Below, piece after piece: positions 50,514-60,817 of a DNA stretch of 64,000 nt. The stretch spans positions 68,754 to 132,753 of the forward strand of contig CAVXBV010000009.1 of NCBI GenBank assembly GCA_963760125.1, given 5' to 3'. This stretch comes from RYN-111 sp963760125. GTDB taxonomy: Bacteria > Actinomycetota > Actinomycetes > Mycobacteriales > SCTD01. The first letter of the stretch is position 1, and each line of letters starts with the position of its first letter. Both the position numbers and the translations under genes were made by a program. The notes beneath the pieces were generated by a model. That model had not been told where the DNA came from, searched no databases, and saw nothing but the letters and a program-made list of their open reading frames with translations.

Positions 50514-53435
50514 GTGGCCGTCCGAACGAGGGGCCCCGCTGCGCCGGGCACGCCCCGCCTGCTCGTCCCCGTTGCCGTCACCGTGCTCGTGCTGCTGATC
50601 ATCGGTGCCACGTTCATCACGCAGTACACCGACCTGCTGTGGTTCCGCGAGGTCGACGCCAGCCAGGTGTTCACCACCGTGCTGAAGACCAAGCTGATGC
50701 TGTTCGTGCTCTTCGGGCTGCTCATGGGGCTCGCCATCGGGGCCAACCTCGCGGTCGCCTACCGCACCCGGCCGCCGTTCCGGCCGATGTCGCTGGAGCA
50801 GCAGAACCTCGAGCGCTACCGCGTCGCCCTCGAGCCCTACCTGCTGCCGGTGCTGCTCGGGGTGAGCGCCGTCTTCGGGATCTTCGCCGGCCTCGCCGCC
50901 GCGGGTCGCTGGCAGACCTGGACGCTGTGGCGCAACGCCACGTCGTTCGGGGAGACCGACGCGCAGTTCGGCCGGGACATCTCCTACTTCACCTTCACCT
51001 ACCCGATGCAGCGCTTCGCGCTCGGCTTCGTGATGGTCGTCCTCGTGCTGTCGCTGATCGCTGCGGCCGCGACCCACTACCTGTTCGGCGGCGTGCGTCT
51101 GCAGTCCGCGGGCGAGAAGATCAGCGTTGCGGCCCGCGTGCACCTGTCGGTCCTCATCGGCCTGGTGGTGCTGGCCAAGGCGATCTCGTACTGGCTCGAC
51201 CGGTACGGCCTGGCGTTCAGCCTCCGCGGGGTGGTGCAGGGCGCGTCGTACACCGACGTCAACGCGGTGCTCCCGGCCAAGACGATGCTGACGTTCATCG
51301 CGGTGATCTGCGCGCTGCTGTTCTTCGCCAACATCGTGGTCCGCAACGTCCTGCTGCCGGCCGGGGCGCTCGCCCTGCTCGTGGTCAGCGCGATCGCCGT
51401 CGGGGGGATCTACCCGGCCTACGTCCAGCAGTTCCAGGTGCGGCCCAACGAGGTGCAGCGCGAGTCCGAGTTCATCCAGCGCAACATCGACGCGACGCGG
51501 GCGGCGTACCAGATCGACAAGGCCAAGATCCAGCAGTACCCGGCCGTCTCGACCGCCGAGCCGGCTGCGCTGCGGGCCGACAAGGGCACGATCCCGAACG
51601 CCCGCCTGCTCGACCCCAACATCCTGGGTCCGGCGTTCAAGAAGGACCAGGGGATCCGCAACTACTACGGCTTCCCCACCTCCCTGGACATCGACCGCTA
51701 CACCGTCGACGGGCAGACGCAGGACTACGTCGTCGCGGTCCGCGAGCTCGACCAGAGCAACCTGCAGGGCGACCAGCGCAACTGGATCAACCTGCACCTC
51801 ACCTACACGCACGGCCATGGCTTCGTCGCCGCTCCGGCAAACGTCTCCGGCGCGGACGGCCTGCCCGACTTCACGGTCAAGGACATCCCGGTCAGTAGCC
51901 CCGGTGGTCCGTTCGCGATCGAGGACCCGCAGATCTACTACGGCGAGCTGTCCCCGGACTACTCGATCGTCACCACCAAGCAGGGCGAGATCGACGGCCC
52001 CGGTGGGAGCGACCAGAGCCAGACGCTCACGAACTACGACGGCAACGGTGGCGTGAAGCTGGACAGCGGCTTCCGCAAGCTGCTCTACGCCTTGAAGTTC
52101 AAGGAGAAGAACATCCTGCTGTCGAACGCGCTCACCGACGACAGCAAGCTGATGTACATCCGCCAGCCTGCCGAGCGCGTGGCCAAGGTCGCGCCGTTCC
52201 TGAAGCTCGACGGTGACCCCTACCCCGCCGTGGTCGACGGCCGGATCATCTGGATCGTCGACGCCTACACGACGAGCTCCGGCTACCCCTACGCCCAGCG
52301 CACCCAGCTCGGCGAAGCGGTGACCGACAGCCGCGGACGGGCCCTGATCGACGCGGAGGTCAACTACATCCGCAACTCCGTGAAGGCGACCGTCGACGCA
52401 TTCACCGGCGACGTCACCCTCTACACGTGGGACGACAAGGACCCGGTCCTCAAGACCTGGAAGAAGGCGTTCCCCGGCCTGGTCGAGGACGGCTCGAAGA
52501 TCAGCCCGGACCTCAAGGCGCACCTGCGCTACCCGGAGGACCTGTTCAAGGTGCAGCGCGAGCTGCTCGGTCAGTACCACGTGACCGACGCCGCGGCGTT
52601 CTACGGCAAGGAGGACTTCTGGCAGGTCCCGGCCGACCCGACGAGCACGGCAGCACGGGTGTTCAACGGCCAGGTCGCCGCCGGCCAGGTCACCGCGGCG
52701 GACAACGAGGGGCCGGCGCAGCCGCCGTACTACGCGCTCCTGCAGTTCCCCGACACGGACACCTCGACGTTCTCCTTGACGTCGACCTTCGTCGCGCGAG
52801 GGAACTCCAACCTCACGGCGTTCGCCTCGGTCTCCAGCGATCCGGCGGACTACGGCACGATCCGGATCCTCCAGCTGCCCAAGGGCGTCGTGGTTCCCGG
52901 TCCGGGTCAGGTCGCGAACCGGTTCGAGGGGGAGACCGACGTCTCGACCAAGCTCTCCCTGCTGCGGTCCGGTGGCTCCGAGGTGATCCTCGGCAACCTG
53001 CTCACGCTGCCCGTGGGCAACGGCCTGCTCTACATCGAGCCGGTCTACACCCAGGGCAAGAACGAGCCGAAGTTCCCGATCCTCAACAGCGTCATCGTCA
53101 GCTTCGGCGACAAGATCGCCTACCAGCCGACCCTCGCCGGTGCGCTCGACCAGCTGTTCGGCAAGGGGCTCACCAACGCCCCGTCCGCCCCGCCCGGCTC
53201 GACGCCCTCGCCCGGCTCGTCGCCGCCCGCGGCGGCCTCGGTGTCGGCACTCATCACCCAGGCGCAGGCGGCGTACGACGAGGGTCAGGCGGCGCTCAAG
53301 GCCGGTGACTTCGCGGCGTACGGCACCGCCCAGACCAAGCTGAAGGCGGCGCTCGACGCGCTCGCCCGCGCCTCGGCGCCGGCCGGTGCCTCGGCCTCCC
53401 CGAGCCCGACACCGGCCCCCACGCCGACCAGGTAG
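50514..53435 (+). CDS. UPF0182 family large membrane protein
   Basis: 973 residues. Seven N-terminal membrane helices (about 15-305), then a large extracytoplasmic domain with UPF0182 features (YTDLLWFREVDASQVF, YVQQFQVRPNE, NWINLHLTYTHGHGFVAAPA, YFG-type EIYYGE loop, LLYIEPVYTQG) and a Pro/Ser-rich tail with a helix QAQAAYDEGQAALKAGDFA. Equivalent to Rv3193c. Function unknown; the size, topology and conservation suggest an envelope role. GTG 50514. Confidence 0.93.
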   Translation: MAVRTRGPAAPGTPRLLVPVAVTVLVLLIIGATFITQYTDLLWFREVDASQVFTTVLKTKLMLFVLFGLLMGLAIGANLAVAYRTRPPFRPMSLEQQNLERYRVALEPYLLPVLLGVSAVFGIFAGLAAAGRWQTWTLWRNATSFGETDAQFGRDISYFTFTYPMQRFALGFVMVVLVLSLIAAAATHYLFGGVRLQSAGEKISVAARVHLSVLIGLVVLAKAISYWLDRYGLAFSLRGVVQGASYTDVNAVLPAKTMLTFIAVICALLFFANIVVRNVLLPAGALALLVVSAIAVGGIYPAYVQQFQVRPNEVQRESEFIQRNIDATRAAYQIDKAKIQQYPAVSTAEPAALRADKGTIPNARLLDPNILGPAFKKDQGIRNYYGFPTSLDIDRYTVDGQTQDYVVAVRELDQSNLQGDQRNWINLHLTYTHGHGFVAAPANVSGADGLPDFTVKDIPVSSPGGPFAIEDPQIYYGELSPDYSIVTTKQGEIDGPGGSDQSQTLTNYDGNGGVKLDSGFRKLLYALKFKEKNILLSNALTDDSKLMYIRQPAERVAKVAPFLKLDGDPYPAVVDGRIIWIVDAYTTSSGYPYAQRTQLGEAVTDSRGRALIDAEVNYIRNSVKATVDAFTGDVTLYTWDDKDPVLKTWKKAFPGLVEDGSKISPDLKAHLRYPEDLFKVQRELLGQYHVTDAAAFYGKEDFWQVPADPTSTAARVFNGQVAAGQVTAADNEGPAQPPYYALLQFPDTDTSTFSLTSTFVARGNSNLTAFASVSSDPADYGTIRILQLPKGVVVPGPGQVANRFEGETDVSTKLSLLRSGGSEVILGNLLTLPVGNGLLYIEPVYTQGKNEPKFPILNSVIVSFGDKIAYQPTLAGALDQLFGKGLTNAPSAPPGSTPSPGSSPPAAASVSALITQAQAAYDEGQAALKAGDFAAYGTAQTKLKAALDALARASAPAGASASPSPTPAPTPTR

Positions 53436-53480
53436 CCCTCGCGGGCCCGCGCCCGCGACCCTCGAGAGGCGGAGAGCTTC

Positions 53481-53846
53481 GTGCGCGTCCGGCAGTCCCG
53501 AGCAGCCCTGCTCGTCCTGCTGTTCGCGCTGCTCGCGCACGGTCTGCTGGGTTCGTCCGTCGTGCCGGCGGCAGCGGCCGGCGGACCGGCGCCGGCGGGT
53601 GTCGCGGCCGTCGTGGCGGACCCGCACGGCACGGTGACGACGGCGGGGCTGGCGCAGATGGTGGCGCGGGCCCAGCCGGCCCGTGCTCAGACGGGACGGG
53701 CCCACGGGCCGGAGCTGCACGCGGTCTGCGCCGACCGCGTGGTCCTGCCAGGCAGCGCGACGACGTCCGAAGCGCGGCCGGCGACGACGGCGGCGGTGCA
53801 GCACGCCAGCAACGCGTCGAGGAGCAGGGCACCGCCGACCGCGTAG
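53481..53846 (+). CDS. Small secreted protein, unknown
   Basis: 121 residues from GTG 53481 with GGAGAG upstream. Signal peptide MRVRQSRAALLVLLFALLAH then a cleavage region PAAAAGG. The mature part is low-complexity with a single Cys (ELHAVCADRVVLPG). No family. Only 45 bases after UPF0182. The end looks weakly coding, so the true C terminus is uncertain. Confidence 0.45.
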   Translation: MRVRQSRAALLVLLFALLAHGLLGSSVVPAAAAGGPAPAGVAAVVADPHGTVTTAGLAQMVARAQPARAQTGRAHGPELHAVCADRVVLPGSATTSEARPATTAAVQHASNASRSRAPPTA

Positions 53847-53921
53847 CGGTTCGACGTCCCCTTTCCCGCCGTACGCCGTCGTGCTCGTCACGACCTGGCG
53901 TGCTCTCCACCCGGAGGCCCC

Positions 53922-56234
53922 ATGTCCGGATCGATGGTCCGTGGCGCCTTGGCGCTGATCGTGCTCGCCCTGTCCACCCTTGCCGTCCTCACCCGCCCTG
54001 CCCAGCTCGGCCTCGACCTGCGCGGCGGCACCCAGATCGTGCTCGAGACCCGCGACTCGCCCACGGTCAAGGCCGATCGCACCTCCACCGACCGGGCGCT
54101 CGAGGTCCTGCGCCGGCGCGTCGACGCGCTCGGTGTCAGCGAGCCGACCCTGGCCCGCGCCGGTGACCGGCGGATCATCGTCGAGCTGCCGGGGGTGCAG
54201 GACTCGAAGGAGGCCTCCGCCGCCATCGGACGGACCGCGCAGCTCACGTTCCACCCGATCCTCGGCGCCACGGCGCTCACCGAGGCTCCCGAGAAGGTGG
54301 ACCCGACCACGGTCGACACCTCCAAGGAGCTCTCGCTGCCGGACGGGGGCGAGCAGCTCCAGCTGGCCCCGGCGACGCTCACCGGGGAGGGGGTCAAGGA
54401 CGCCAGCGCCAACCTCGAGGAGCTCGGCACCGCGTGGCAGGTCGGCATCGAGTTCACCGGCAAGGGCGAGAAGGCGTGGGGGACGCTCACCTCGGAGGCC
54501 GCCTGCCAACCGGTGGGTGATCCCCGTCGTCGCGTGGCGATCGTGCTCGACGGCGAGGTCATCTCCTCGCCGCAGGTGGACCCCTCGGTCCAGTGCGAGG
54601 TCGGCATCCAGGGCGGTGCCACGCAGATCACCGGCGGCTTCGGACGGGAGGGGGCTGCGGAGCTCGCCGCCCTCGTCAAGGGCGGGGCCCTGCCCGTCCC
54701 CGTCGAGATCATCGACCAGCGGAGCGTCGGACCCACCCTCGGCGCGGATGCCATCGCGGCCAGCAAGAGCGCCGGCATCATCGGCCTCGCCCTCACCGCG
54801 ATCTTCCTGTGCTTCGTCTACCGCCTCATGGGGCTGCTCGCCTCCGTCGCGCTCGCGAGCTACGGGCTCATCAGCTACGGCGCACTCGTCGCGATCGGCG
54901 CCACCCTCACCCTCCCCGGGCTGGCCGGGCTGCTGCTCTCGGCAGGGCTCGCCATCGACGCCAACGTCCTCGTCTTCGAACGCGCCAGGGAGGAGTACGC
55001 CGCAGGCCACCGTCGCGGCCTGCGTGGCGCGGTCGCTGACGGGTTCCGCAACGCCTGGTCGGCGATCGCCGACTCCAACGCGACCACGCTGCTCGCGGCC
55101 GGGCTGCTGTTCCAGCTGGCCTCGGGTCCGGTGCGGGGCTTCGGCGTCACCCTGTGCATCGGCGTGGTGGCCTCGATGGTCTCCGCGCTCGTCGTGGGGC
55201 GGGCTCTCGCGGAGTTCGCCGTCAACCGCAAGGGTGTCCGGGACCATCCGCGGATCACCGGGCTCGCCGACCTCGGCCGCTTCCGGCGGTGGCTGCAGCG
55301 CCGCAACCCGCAGGTGACGCGCCACGGTGCCCGTTGGCTGGCGGCGTCGCTCATCGCGGTGGTCGTCGCCACGACCGGGATCGCGGTCAACGGGCTGGCG
55401 CTGGGGGTGGAGTTCACCGGCGGGCGGCTCGTGGAGTACGGCACCAGCAGCCCGATCGACGTCGAGCGGGCGCGCAAGGTGCTGGCCGAGGCGGGCTTCC
55501 CGCAGTCCGTGGTCCAGCGGTCCGGCGACGGCGATCTCACTGTCCGGTCCGGCACGCTCTCCGACGCCGAGCAGGACCAGATCACCACCGCGCTGTCCGG
55601 GCTGGCCGACGACGTGACCGAGAAGCGCGACGAGCTGATCGGCCCGACGCTCGGCGACGAGCTGCGGACCAAGGCGCTGATCGCGCTGGGGATCGCGCTG
55701 CTCGCGCAGCTGGGCTACCTGGCGTTCCGGTTCCGCTGGACGTTCGCTGCCGGGGCGGTGATCGCGATGCTGCACGACGTCCTGATCGTGGTCGGCGTGT
55801 TCGCCTGGCTCGGAAAGCCGATCGACGGGATCTTCCTGGCCGCCGCGCTCACGATCATCGGTGTCTCGATCAACGACACGATCGTGACGCTCGACCGCAT
55901 CCGCGAGACGTGGGCCGCGCACCGGACCAAGCCGCTCGTGGAGGTCGCCAACGACGCGGTCCTCGCCACCGCGCCGCGGACGCTCAACACCGGTCTCGGG
56001 GCGATGTTCATCCTCGGGGCGCTCACCGTGCTGGGGGGTGACTCGCTGACCGACTTCGCCCTCGCGCTGCTGCTCGGGCTGTTCGTGGGGACGTACTCCT
56101 CCGCGTTCACGGCGATCCCGCTGCTGCTGTTCTTCGAGCGGTTTACGCAGGCCGCGCCACCGATGCCGAAGGTGCGGACCCGCCCGGAGGCCCGGCGTCC
56201 ACCGCCGCGCCGCACCGCGCCGCGGCTCACCTAG
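53922..56234 (+). CDS. secDF: SecDF fused protein-export membrane protein
   Basis: 770 residues joining SecD and SecF. SecD part (1-440): GLDLRGGTQIVLETRD, DALGVSEPTLARAGDRRIIVELPG, GIDANVLVFER-type motif LAIDANVLVFERAREE. SecF part (445-770): GVEFTGGRLVEYG, LHDVLIVVGVFAWLG, GVSINDTIVTLDRIRE. Twelve membrane helices expected. It uses the proton motive force to complete Sec-dependent secretion. Shorter than many SecD plus SecF pairs because the first periplasmic domain is compact. A second SecD/SecF pair probably exists elsewhere in the genome. ATG 53922 with CGGAGG. Confidence 0.9.
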   Translation: MSGSMVRGALALIVLALSTLAVLTRPAQLGLDLRGGTQIVLETRDSPTVKADRTSTDRALEVLRRRVDALGVSEPTLARAGDRRIIVELPGVQDSKEASAAIGRTAQLTFHPILGATALTEAPEKVDPTTVDTSKELSLPDGGEQLQLAPATLTGEGVKDASANLEELGTAWQVGIEFTGKGEKAWGTLTSEAACQPVGDPRRRVAIVLDGEVISSPQVDPSVQCEVGIQGGATQITGGFGREGAAELAALVKGGALPVPVEIIDQRSVGPTLGADAIAASKSAGIIGLALTAIFLCFVYRLMGLLASVALASYGLISYGALVAIGATLTLPGLAGLLLSAGLAIDANVLVFERAREEYAAGHRRGLRGAVADGFRNAWSAIADSNATTLLAAGLLFQLASGPVRGFGVTLCIGVVASMVSALVVGRALAEFAVNRKGVRDHPRITGLADLGRFRRWLQRRNPQVTRHGARWLAASLIAVVVATTGIAVNGLALGVEFTGGRLVEYGTSSPIDVERARKVLAEAGFPQSVVQRSGDGDLTVRSGTLSDAEQDQITTALSGLADDVTEKRDELIGPTLGDELRTKALIALGIALLAQLGYLAFRFRWTFAAGAVIAMLHDVLIVVGVFAWLGKPIDGIFLAAALTIIGVSINDTIVTLDRIRETWAAHRTKPLVEVANDAVLATAPRTLNTGLGAMFILGALTVLGGDSLTDFALALLLGLFVGTYSSAFTAIPLLLFFERFTQAAPPMPKVRTRPEARRPPPRRTAPRLT

Positions 56235-56240
56235 CGACGA

Positions 56241-59015
56241 TCAGGTGCGGGTGAGGGTGCGGGTCCCGCTGCGCTCGACGGTGGCGAGGTCGGTGCCGAG
56301 GTAGTCGGCGACCACCAGCGGGTCGTCGCGCACCTCGGCCGGCGTCCCGAGGGCAAGCGTCGTCCCGCGGGACAGGCACTGCACCCGGTCGGACAGCGCG
56401 AGCACCAGCGGGATGTCGTGCTCCACCAGCAGGATCGACGCGTCGAGCTCCGCGCGCAGGTCGACGAGCAGCGGGACGAACGCCTCGCTCTCCCTTTGCG
56501 CGAGACCGGCGGTGGGCTCGTCGAGCAGCAGCACGCTGGCCTGCTGGGCCAGCAGGCAGGCGAGCTCGACGACCCGCCGGGTGCCGGTGGACAGCCCGGT
56601 GACGGGTCGGTCGGCGTACTCCCCGAGCCGCAGCCGGTCGATCACGTCGACGGCCGTCGCCTGCTTGGCGCGCTCAGACGCGCGGGCCATCGGCAGGGCC
56701 AGCAGCGAGGGCACGAGCTCGGCGCGGTCGCGGGCCTCCAGCGCCAGCAGCACGACCTCGCGGACCGTGAGGTCCTGGAACAGCCGCGCGTCCTGGAACA
56801 CGCGACCGACGCCGCGCTGCGCCCGTTGGTCGTCGCGCAGATCTGACACGTCGCGACCGGCGAGCAGGACCGCGCCGCTGTCCGGCGTACGCCGTCCGGC
56901 CAGGACGTCGAGCAGGGTGGACTTCCCGGCGCCGTTGGCACCGATCAGACCGAGCACCTCACCCGGACGCAGCGACAGGTCGACGCCGTCGAGCGCGGTG
57001 CGCCCGCCGAACCGCACGGTGATCCCGCGCGCCTCCAGCGCCGTGGCGCCATCGGCCACCTGAGCACGCTCGGCGCCAGCGGTCGTGACGCGGGCCGGTC
57101 CGGCCGGCGGGGCTGCCTCGGGAAGCCGGGAGGCAGTGGGGAGGTGGCGCTCGAGCAGCTGCGCGAGGGCGTCGCGGCCGGCGGCGAGGATCCCGGCGAG
57201 GCCGGTCGGCACGTAGAGCAGCAGCAGCAGGATCCCGATGCCGCTGACGGCGAGGGTGACGGTGAGGTCGTTGCCGAGCAGCAGTGGTAGGCCGACGACC
57301 CACGCGGTGCCGAGCACCGCCGCCGTGACGCTGGTCAGCCCGCCGACGAGCGCGATGGCGAGCACCGAGAACGACAGCTGCACGCCGAAGTCGTTGAAGC
57401 CGATGCGCCCGGCCAGGCCGGCGTACAGCGCCCCCGCGGCTCCGCTGAGCGACCCCGCGAGGACGAACGCCGACAGCGCCGACGCGCGGACCGGGATCGA
57501 CATGGCTGCCGCGCGCGAGGGGTTGGAGCGCGTCGCGATGACCGCGCGGCCGACGCCCGACCGGCGCAGGGCGGCGATCCCGAGGCAGCAGATCGCGGCA
57601 AAGCCCAAGCACAGCAGGGTGTACGACGTGTTGCCGGTGAACCCAGCGGGCCGGGCGAGGAAGGCCGTCTTGCTGTCACCGGACAGCAGGTCGAGCTGGA
57701 AGACCGCACTCGTCGCGGCAACGGCGAAGGCCAGCGTCGAGACCGCGAGGAACAGCCCACGCACCCGCAGGGCCACCAGTCCGAGCGCTGCGGCGACGAA
57801 CGCCCCGGCGGCGGTGGCCTCCACGACGGCCGCCCAGAACGGCACGCCGCGCGCGGCCAGGGCGGCGGCGGTGAACGCTCCGAGCCCGAACACGGCGCCC
57901 TGCCCGAGCGACACCTCGCCGGCCCAGCCGGTGAGGACCACGACCGACAGCGCGACGACGAGCAGCAGCGCGAGCCGGCCCACCTGGAACAGCGCCCCTG
58001 CTCCGGAGACCAGCAGCAGCACGAGCACGGGCGCGAGCACCGCGACGCCGAGCAACCCCCGGTCGAGCCGGGCCGGCCAGGCGCCGCCCACGACGCGACG
58101 CGCCGTCGTGGCCGGCGGCACCAGAGAAAGGTCGGCGCCACCTCCGGCGACACCGCGGCGAAGCGGGAGCAGCACGAGCAGCACCGCGAGCAGGAACAGG
58201 TCGATGAGCCCGAGCCGGCCCGGGTACTGCGTGTAGAGGAACGCCTCCACCACCCCGACCCCGACGCCGCCGGCGAGGGCCAGCGGCAGGGACACCAGGC
58301 GGCCGATGAGGGCGGCGACCAGGGCACGCAGCAGCAGCGCCGGTCCGAGGCTGGGCAACGGGATCCCTGCAGTGACGCGGTTGAGGCCGTCCGACAGCAC
58401 GACGGTCAGGGTCGCGAGCACGCCGGCGGTCGCCCAGGCGGCGGTGCGCACGCTGCTGGTCCGTACCCCGGCGAGGTCGGCGGCCTCCCGGTTGTCGGCC
58501 GTCGCGCGCAGCAGCAGCCCGAGCGGGGTGCGGGTCAGCACGAGCGCCAGCCCGATGACGACGGCCGGGACCAGCGCGAGCACCAGCAGCTCGGGGGAGC
58601 CGAGGGTCACCGGCCCGATCGTCAGCGTCTGCGTGAACGGCGTGGGGTAGGCCTGGCCGCCGGCTTTCAGCTCGGGCAGCAGGAACTGCACGACGAGCAG
58701 CAGCTGCCCGACCCCGAGGGTGCCGACGAGCAGGGCGACCGGACCGCGGTCGACCAGGCGGCGGACCACGACGAGCTCGATCGCGGCGCCGAGCACCCCG
58801 CCGAGGACGCAGACCAGCAGGAGCGCCGGCAGGAACGGCCAGTGCTCGTCCAGCACCAGCTTGGCCAGCAGCGCCGCCCCGACCGCGCCGGTCTCGCCGT
58901 GCGCCAGGTTGATGACCCGGTTGGTGCGGAACACCAGCACCAGCCCGACGGCGAGGACGCCGTACGTCAGCCCGAGGGCGATGCCGTGGGCGAGTGCGTC
59001 CCCCGACAGCAGCAT
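56241..59015 (-). CDS. Fused LivH-LivM-LivG branched-chain-amino-acid-type ABC transporter
   Basis: 924 residues containing three usual subunits. LivH-type permease (1-290; VFRTNRVINLAHGETGAVGA, LRATADNREAADLAGV), LivM-type permease (about 320-620; GWAGEVSLGQGAVFGLGAF, AATRSNPSRAAAMSI) and LivG-type ATPase (about 650-924; Walker A GANGAGKS, signature LSTGTRRVVELACLL, Walker B VLLLDEPTAGLA). Imports an organic solute; HAAT-family substrates include amino acids, amides and urea, so the substrate is not fixed. ATG 59015 overlaps the binding-protein stop by one base. Confidence 0.9.
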   Translation of the reverse strand: MLLSGDALAHGIALGLTYGVLAVGLVLVFRTNRVINLAHGETGAVGAALLAKLVLDEHWPFLPALLLVCVLGGVLGAAIELVVVRRLVDRGPVALLVGTLGVGQLLLVVQFLLPELKAGGQAYPTPFTQTLTIGPVTLGSPELLVLALVPAVVIGLALVLTRTPLGLLLRATADNREAADLAGVRTSSVRTAAWATAGVLATLTVVLSDGLNRVTAGIPLPSLGPALLLRALVAALIGRLVSLPLALAGGVGVGVVEAFLYTQYPGRLGLIDLFLLAVLLVLLPLRRGVAGGGADLSLVPPATTARRVVGGAWPARLDRGLLGVAVLAPVLVLLLVSGAGALFQVGRLALLLVVALSVVVLTGWAGEVSLGQGAVFGLGAFTAAALAARGVPFWAAVVEATAAGAFVAAALGLVALRVRGLFLAVSTLAFAVAATSAVFQLDLLSGDSKTAFLARPAGFTGNTSYTLLCLGFAAICCLGIAALRRSGVGRAVIATRSNPSRAAAMSIPVRASALSAFVLAGSLSGAAGALYAGLAGRIGFNDFGVQLSFSVLAIALVGGLTSVTAAVLGTAWVVGLPLLLGNDLTVTLAVSGIGILLLLLYVPTGLAGILAAGRDALAQLLERHLPTASRLPEAAPPAGPARVTTAGAERAQVADGATALEARGITVRFGGRTALDGVDLSLRPGEVLGLIGANGAGKSTLLDVLAGRRTPDSGAVLLAGRDVSDLRDDQRAQRGVGRVFQDARLFQDLTVREVVLLALEARDRAELVPSLLALPMARASERAKQATAVDVIDRLRLGEYADRPVTGLSTGTRRVVELACLLAQQASVLLLDEPTAGLAQRESEAFVPLLVDLRAELDASILLVEHDIPLVLALSDRVQCLSRGTTLALGTPAEVRDDPLVVADYLGTDLATVERSGTRTLTRT

Positions 59016-60665
59016 CAGCGGAAGGGCGCGGGGACGAAGGCCTCACGGGGCTTCCAGCAGGGCTTGCCGCTGCCGTCGCCGCAGTCGGCGAACGCCTGCG
59101 TGAGCCGTACCTCGTTGGGGGCGTCGCCCTTGCCGGGGCGGTAGCTCGAGTCGCTGAAGCCGGCGTTCGGGAACGTCCCGAGCCCGAACAGCCCCTGCAC
59201 GAACGACGGGCCGCGTCGGGTTGAGCCCCGCCCGGTCCAGGCCGTCCTTGAGGTTGGCGACGAGCTGACAGGTCGACATCGCCTGGAAGTAGAAGTAGTC
59301 CCGGGCGCTGTTGCGGTCGATCTTCCCGCCGCCAGGCGCCGTCTCGTAGATCCGCCGGCAGTTGGCGTCGTGGGCCGGCTCGGCGTACCCGACGCGGCCC
59401 TCGCCGACGCGGCTGGACGTCACGCCGAGGGCCTGACGGAAGTACGACGGCGGCATGTTGGCCAGGAAGCTGTCGCCGGACTGCGCGAAGTCGAAGTCGC
59501 TGGTCAGGTAGCCGGGGGTGCAGCCGGGGTGGCTGTCGATGTTGCGCACGAAGTTGGAGCCGTCGAGGGCGTTGGTGTTGAGGAAGATGATCTCGGAGCC
59601 GGCCGAGCACATGGCCGACGCGGCGGCGGCGAGCTGGGGCGGGACGTTCTGCTCGCCCGAGGAGCTGTGCACCCCGACAGTGACCTCGTAGCCCAGCTTG
59701 CGCAGGTAGGTGATGAGTACCTCGTTGTCCGGCGCGAGGTAGCCGTCCTCGTGCAGGATGCCGATCTTCTTGGCGGTGCCCTTCTTCGGGTCACCGAAGC
59801 GGCCGAGCGCGATCATGCGCGCTGCGGCGTTGAGCTGGGTGCGCAACGTGGAGGGCTGCACGGTGAACAGCAGGCCCTTGCTCTCCTTGTAGAAGTCGTC
59901 GACGGCACCGTCGACCGAGAGGTAAGGCGTCTGGTGGTCCTTGGTGACGCACAGGATCGGGGCGCCGTACACGCCGATGATGTTGGTGACGGCGAAGACC
60001 TTGTCGGTCTCGATGAGCTGCTTGCAGCCGGCCGTCGCGGACGCGTTCTGCCCGGTGGCGGTGACGGTGTAGTAGACCGGCGTGATGGTGCGACCGGCGG
60101 CGCCACCCCGCTTGTTGGCATCGGCGATGTACGCCGTCCAGTACGACTTCTGCTGGTCGGGGTCGTAGCCGGCGAAGCCGTTCAACCCGAGCCGGCCGAC
60201 GTCGCCGAGGTCGATGAGGAAGACCCCGAGCTTGACGGTGGTGGCGGTGATGCCCCGGTCGCTGGCCGTGCGCCCGCCGACCGCGCCGCCGCCCGCCGGA
60301 CCGCGACCGCCGCTGCCGCTGGTCGACCCGCCGCCACCGGTCGAACCCCCGGTCGAGCCGCCGGGCGCGGTGCCCCCACCGGTGCCTGCTGCCGGTCCGG
60401 TTCCGCCGATCACCTTGCCGTCGGGCCCCACCAGCGCGGGGGACCCCGACGGCGTGGGGGCTCCCGCGGTGCCGGGCGCGGACGGTGAACCGGAGGCGCC
60501 GGTGAACGGCACCTCCTCGGTCACGACGGCCTGGTTCGACGGGGTGTCGCCGAAGATCGCAGGGATGGCCAGACCGCCGGCCAGCAGGGCGATCACGACG
60601 GCGAGGATGCCCAGGTAGGTGCGACTGGGCTTCTCGAGCGGACCCAGGTCAAGGGGCTCGGTCAT
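59015..60665 (-). pseudogene. Membrane-anchored Liv-type solute-binding protein, frameshifted near its end
   Basis: ATG 60665 with AGGAGAG. An N-terminal membrane helix (YLGILAVVIALLAGGLAIPA) replaces a lipoprotein signal. A Gly/Ser/Pro linker follows, then a type I periplasmic binding domain (TVKLGVFLIDLGDVGRLG, AVTNIIGVYGAPILC, IGILHEDGYLAPDNEVLITY, IIFLNTNALDGSNFVR). At 59208-59212 an extra C in a GGGCC run shifts the frame; the right end (FVQGLFGLGTFPNAGFSDSS... to VPAPFR) follows in the next frame and stops at 59015, one base into the permease start. With one base removed the protein is about 549 residues. Confidence 0.8.
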
Positions 60666-60817
60666 GGCGTCTCTCCTGTGGTGGTGGAGCTCTGAGGTGG
60701 TCCGTCGTGGAGGCCCGCGACGGTGGCGACGAAGGTGGGTACGGCGAGGAGCAGCCCCAGGGCCGCGGTGACGAGCTGGCCGCGGGTGCAGCGGAGCCGC
60801 GCGGCGAGGCGGCTCAC
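60662..60817 (-). CDS. 51-residue membrane protein in the Liv operon
   Basis: GTG 60817 overlaps the stop of the MFS-LivF gene (GTGA) and TGA 60662 overlaps the start of the binding-protein gene (ATGA). VSRLAARLRCTRGQLVTAAL then a hydrophobic helix to VATVAGL and a Ser/Thr-rich end. Tight overlaps on both sides argue that it is translated. It may be a small regulatory or assembly subunit, or only a coupling ORF. Confidence 0.6.
   Translation of the reverse strand: MSRLAARLRCTRGQLVTAALGLLLAVPTFVATVAGLHDGPPQSSTTTGETP

Noticed and set aside
50487..55922. 1,811-codon open frame on the minus strand across UPF0182 and secDF
   Set aside because: It is the antisense of two clear genes, composed of Arg/Gly/Val-rich low-information sequence; long antisense frames are expected at this GC content.
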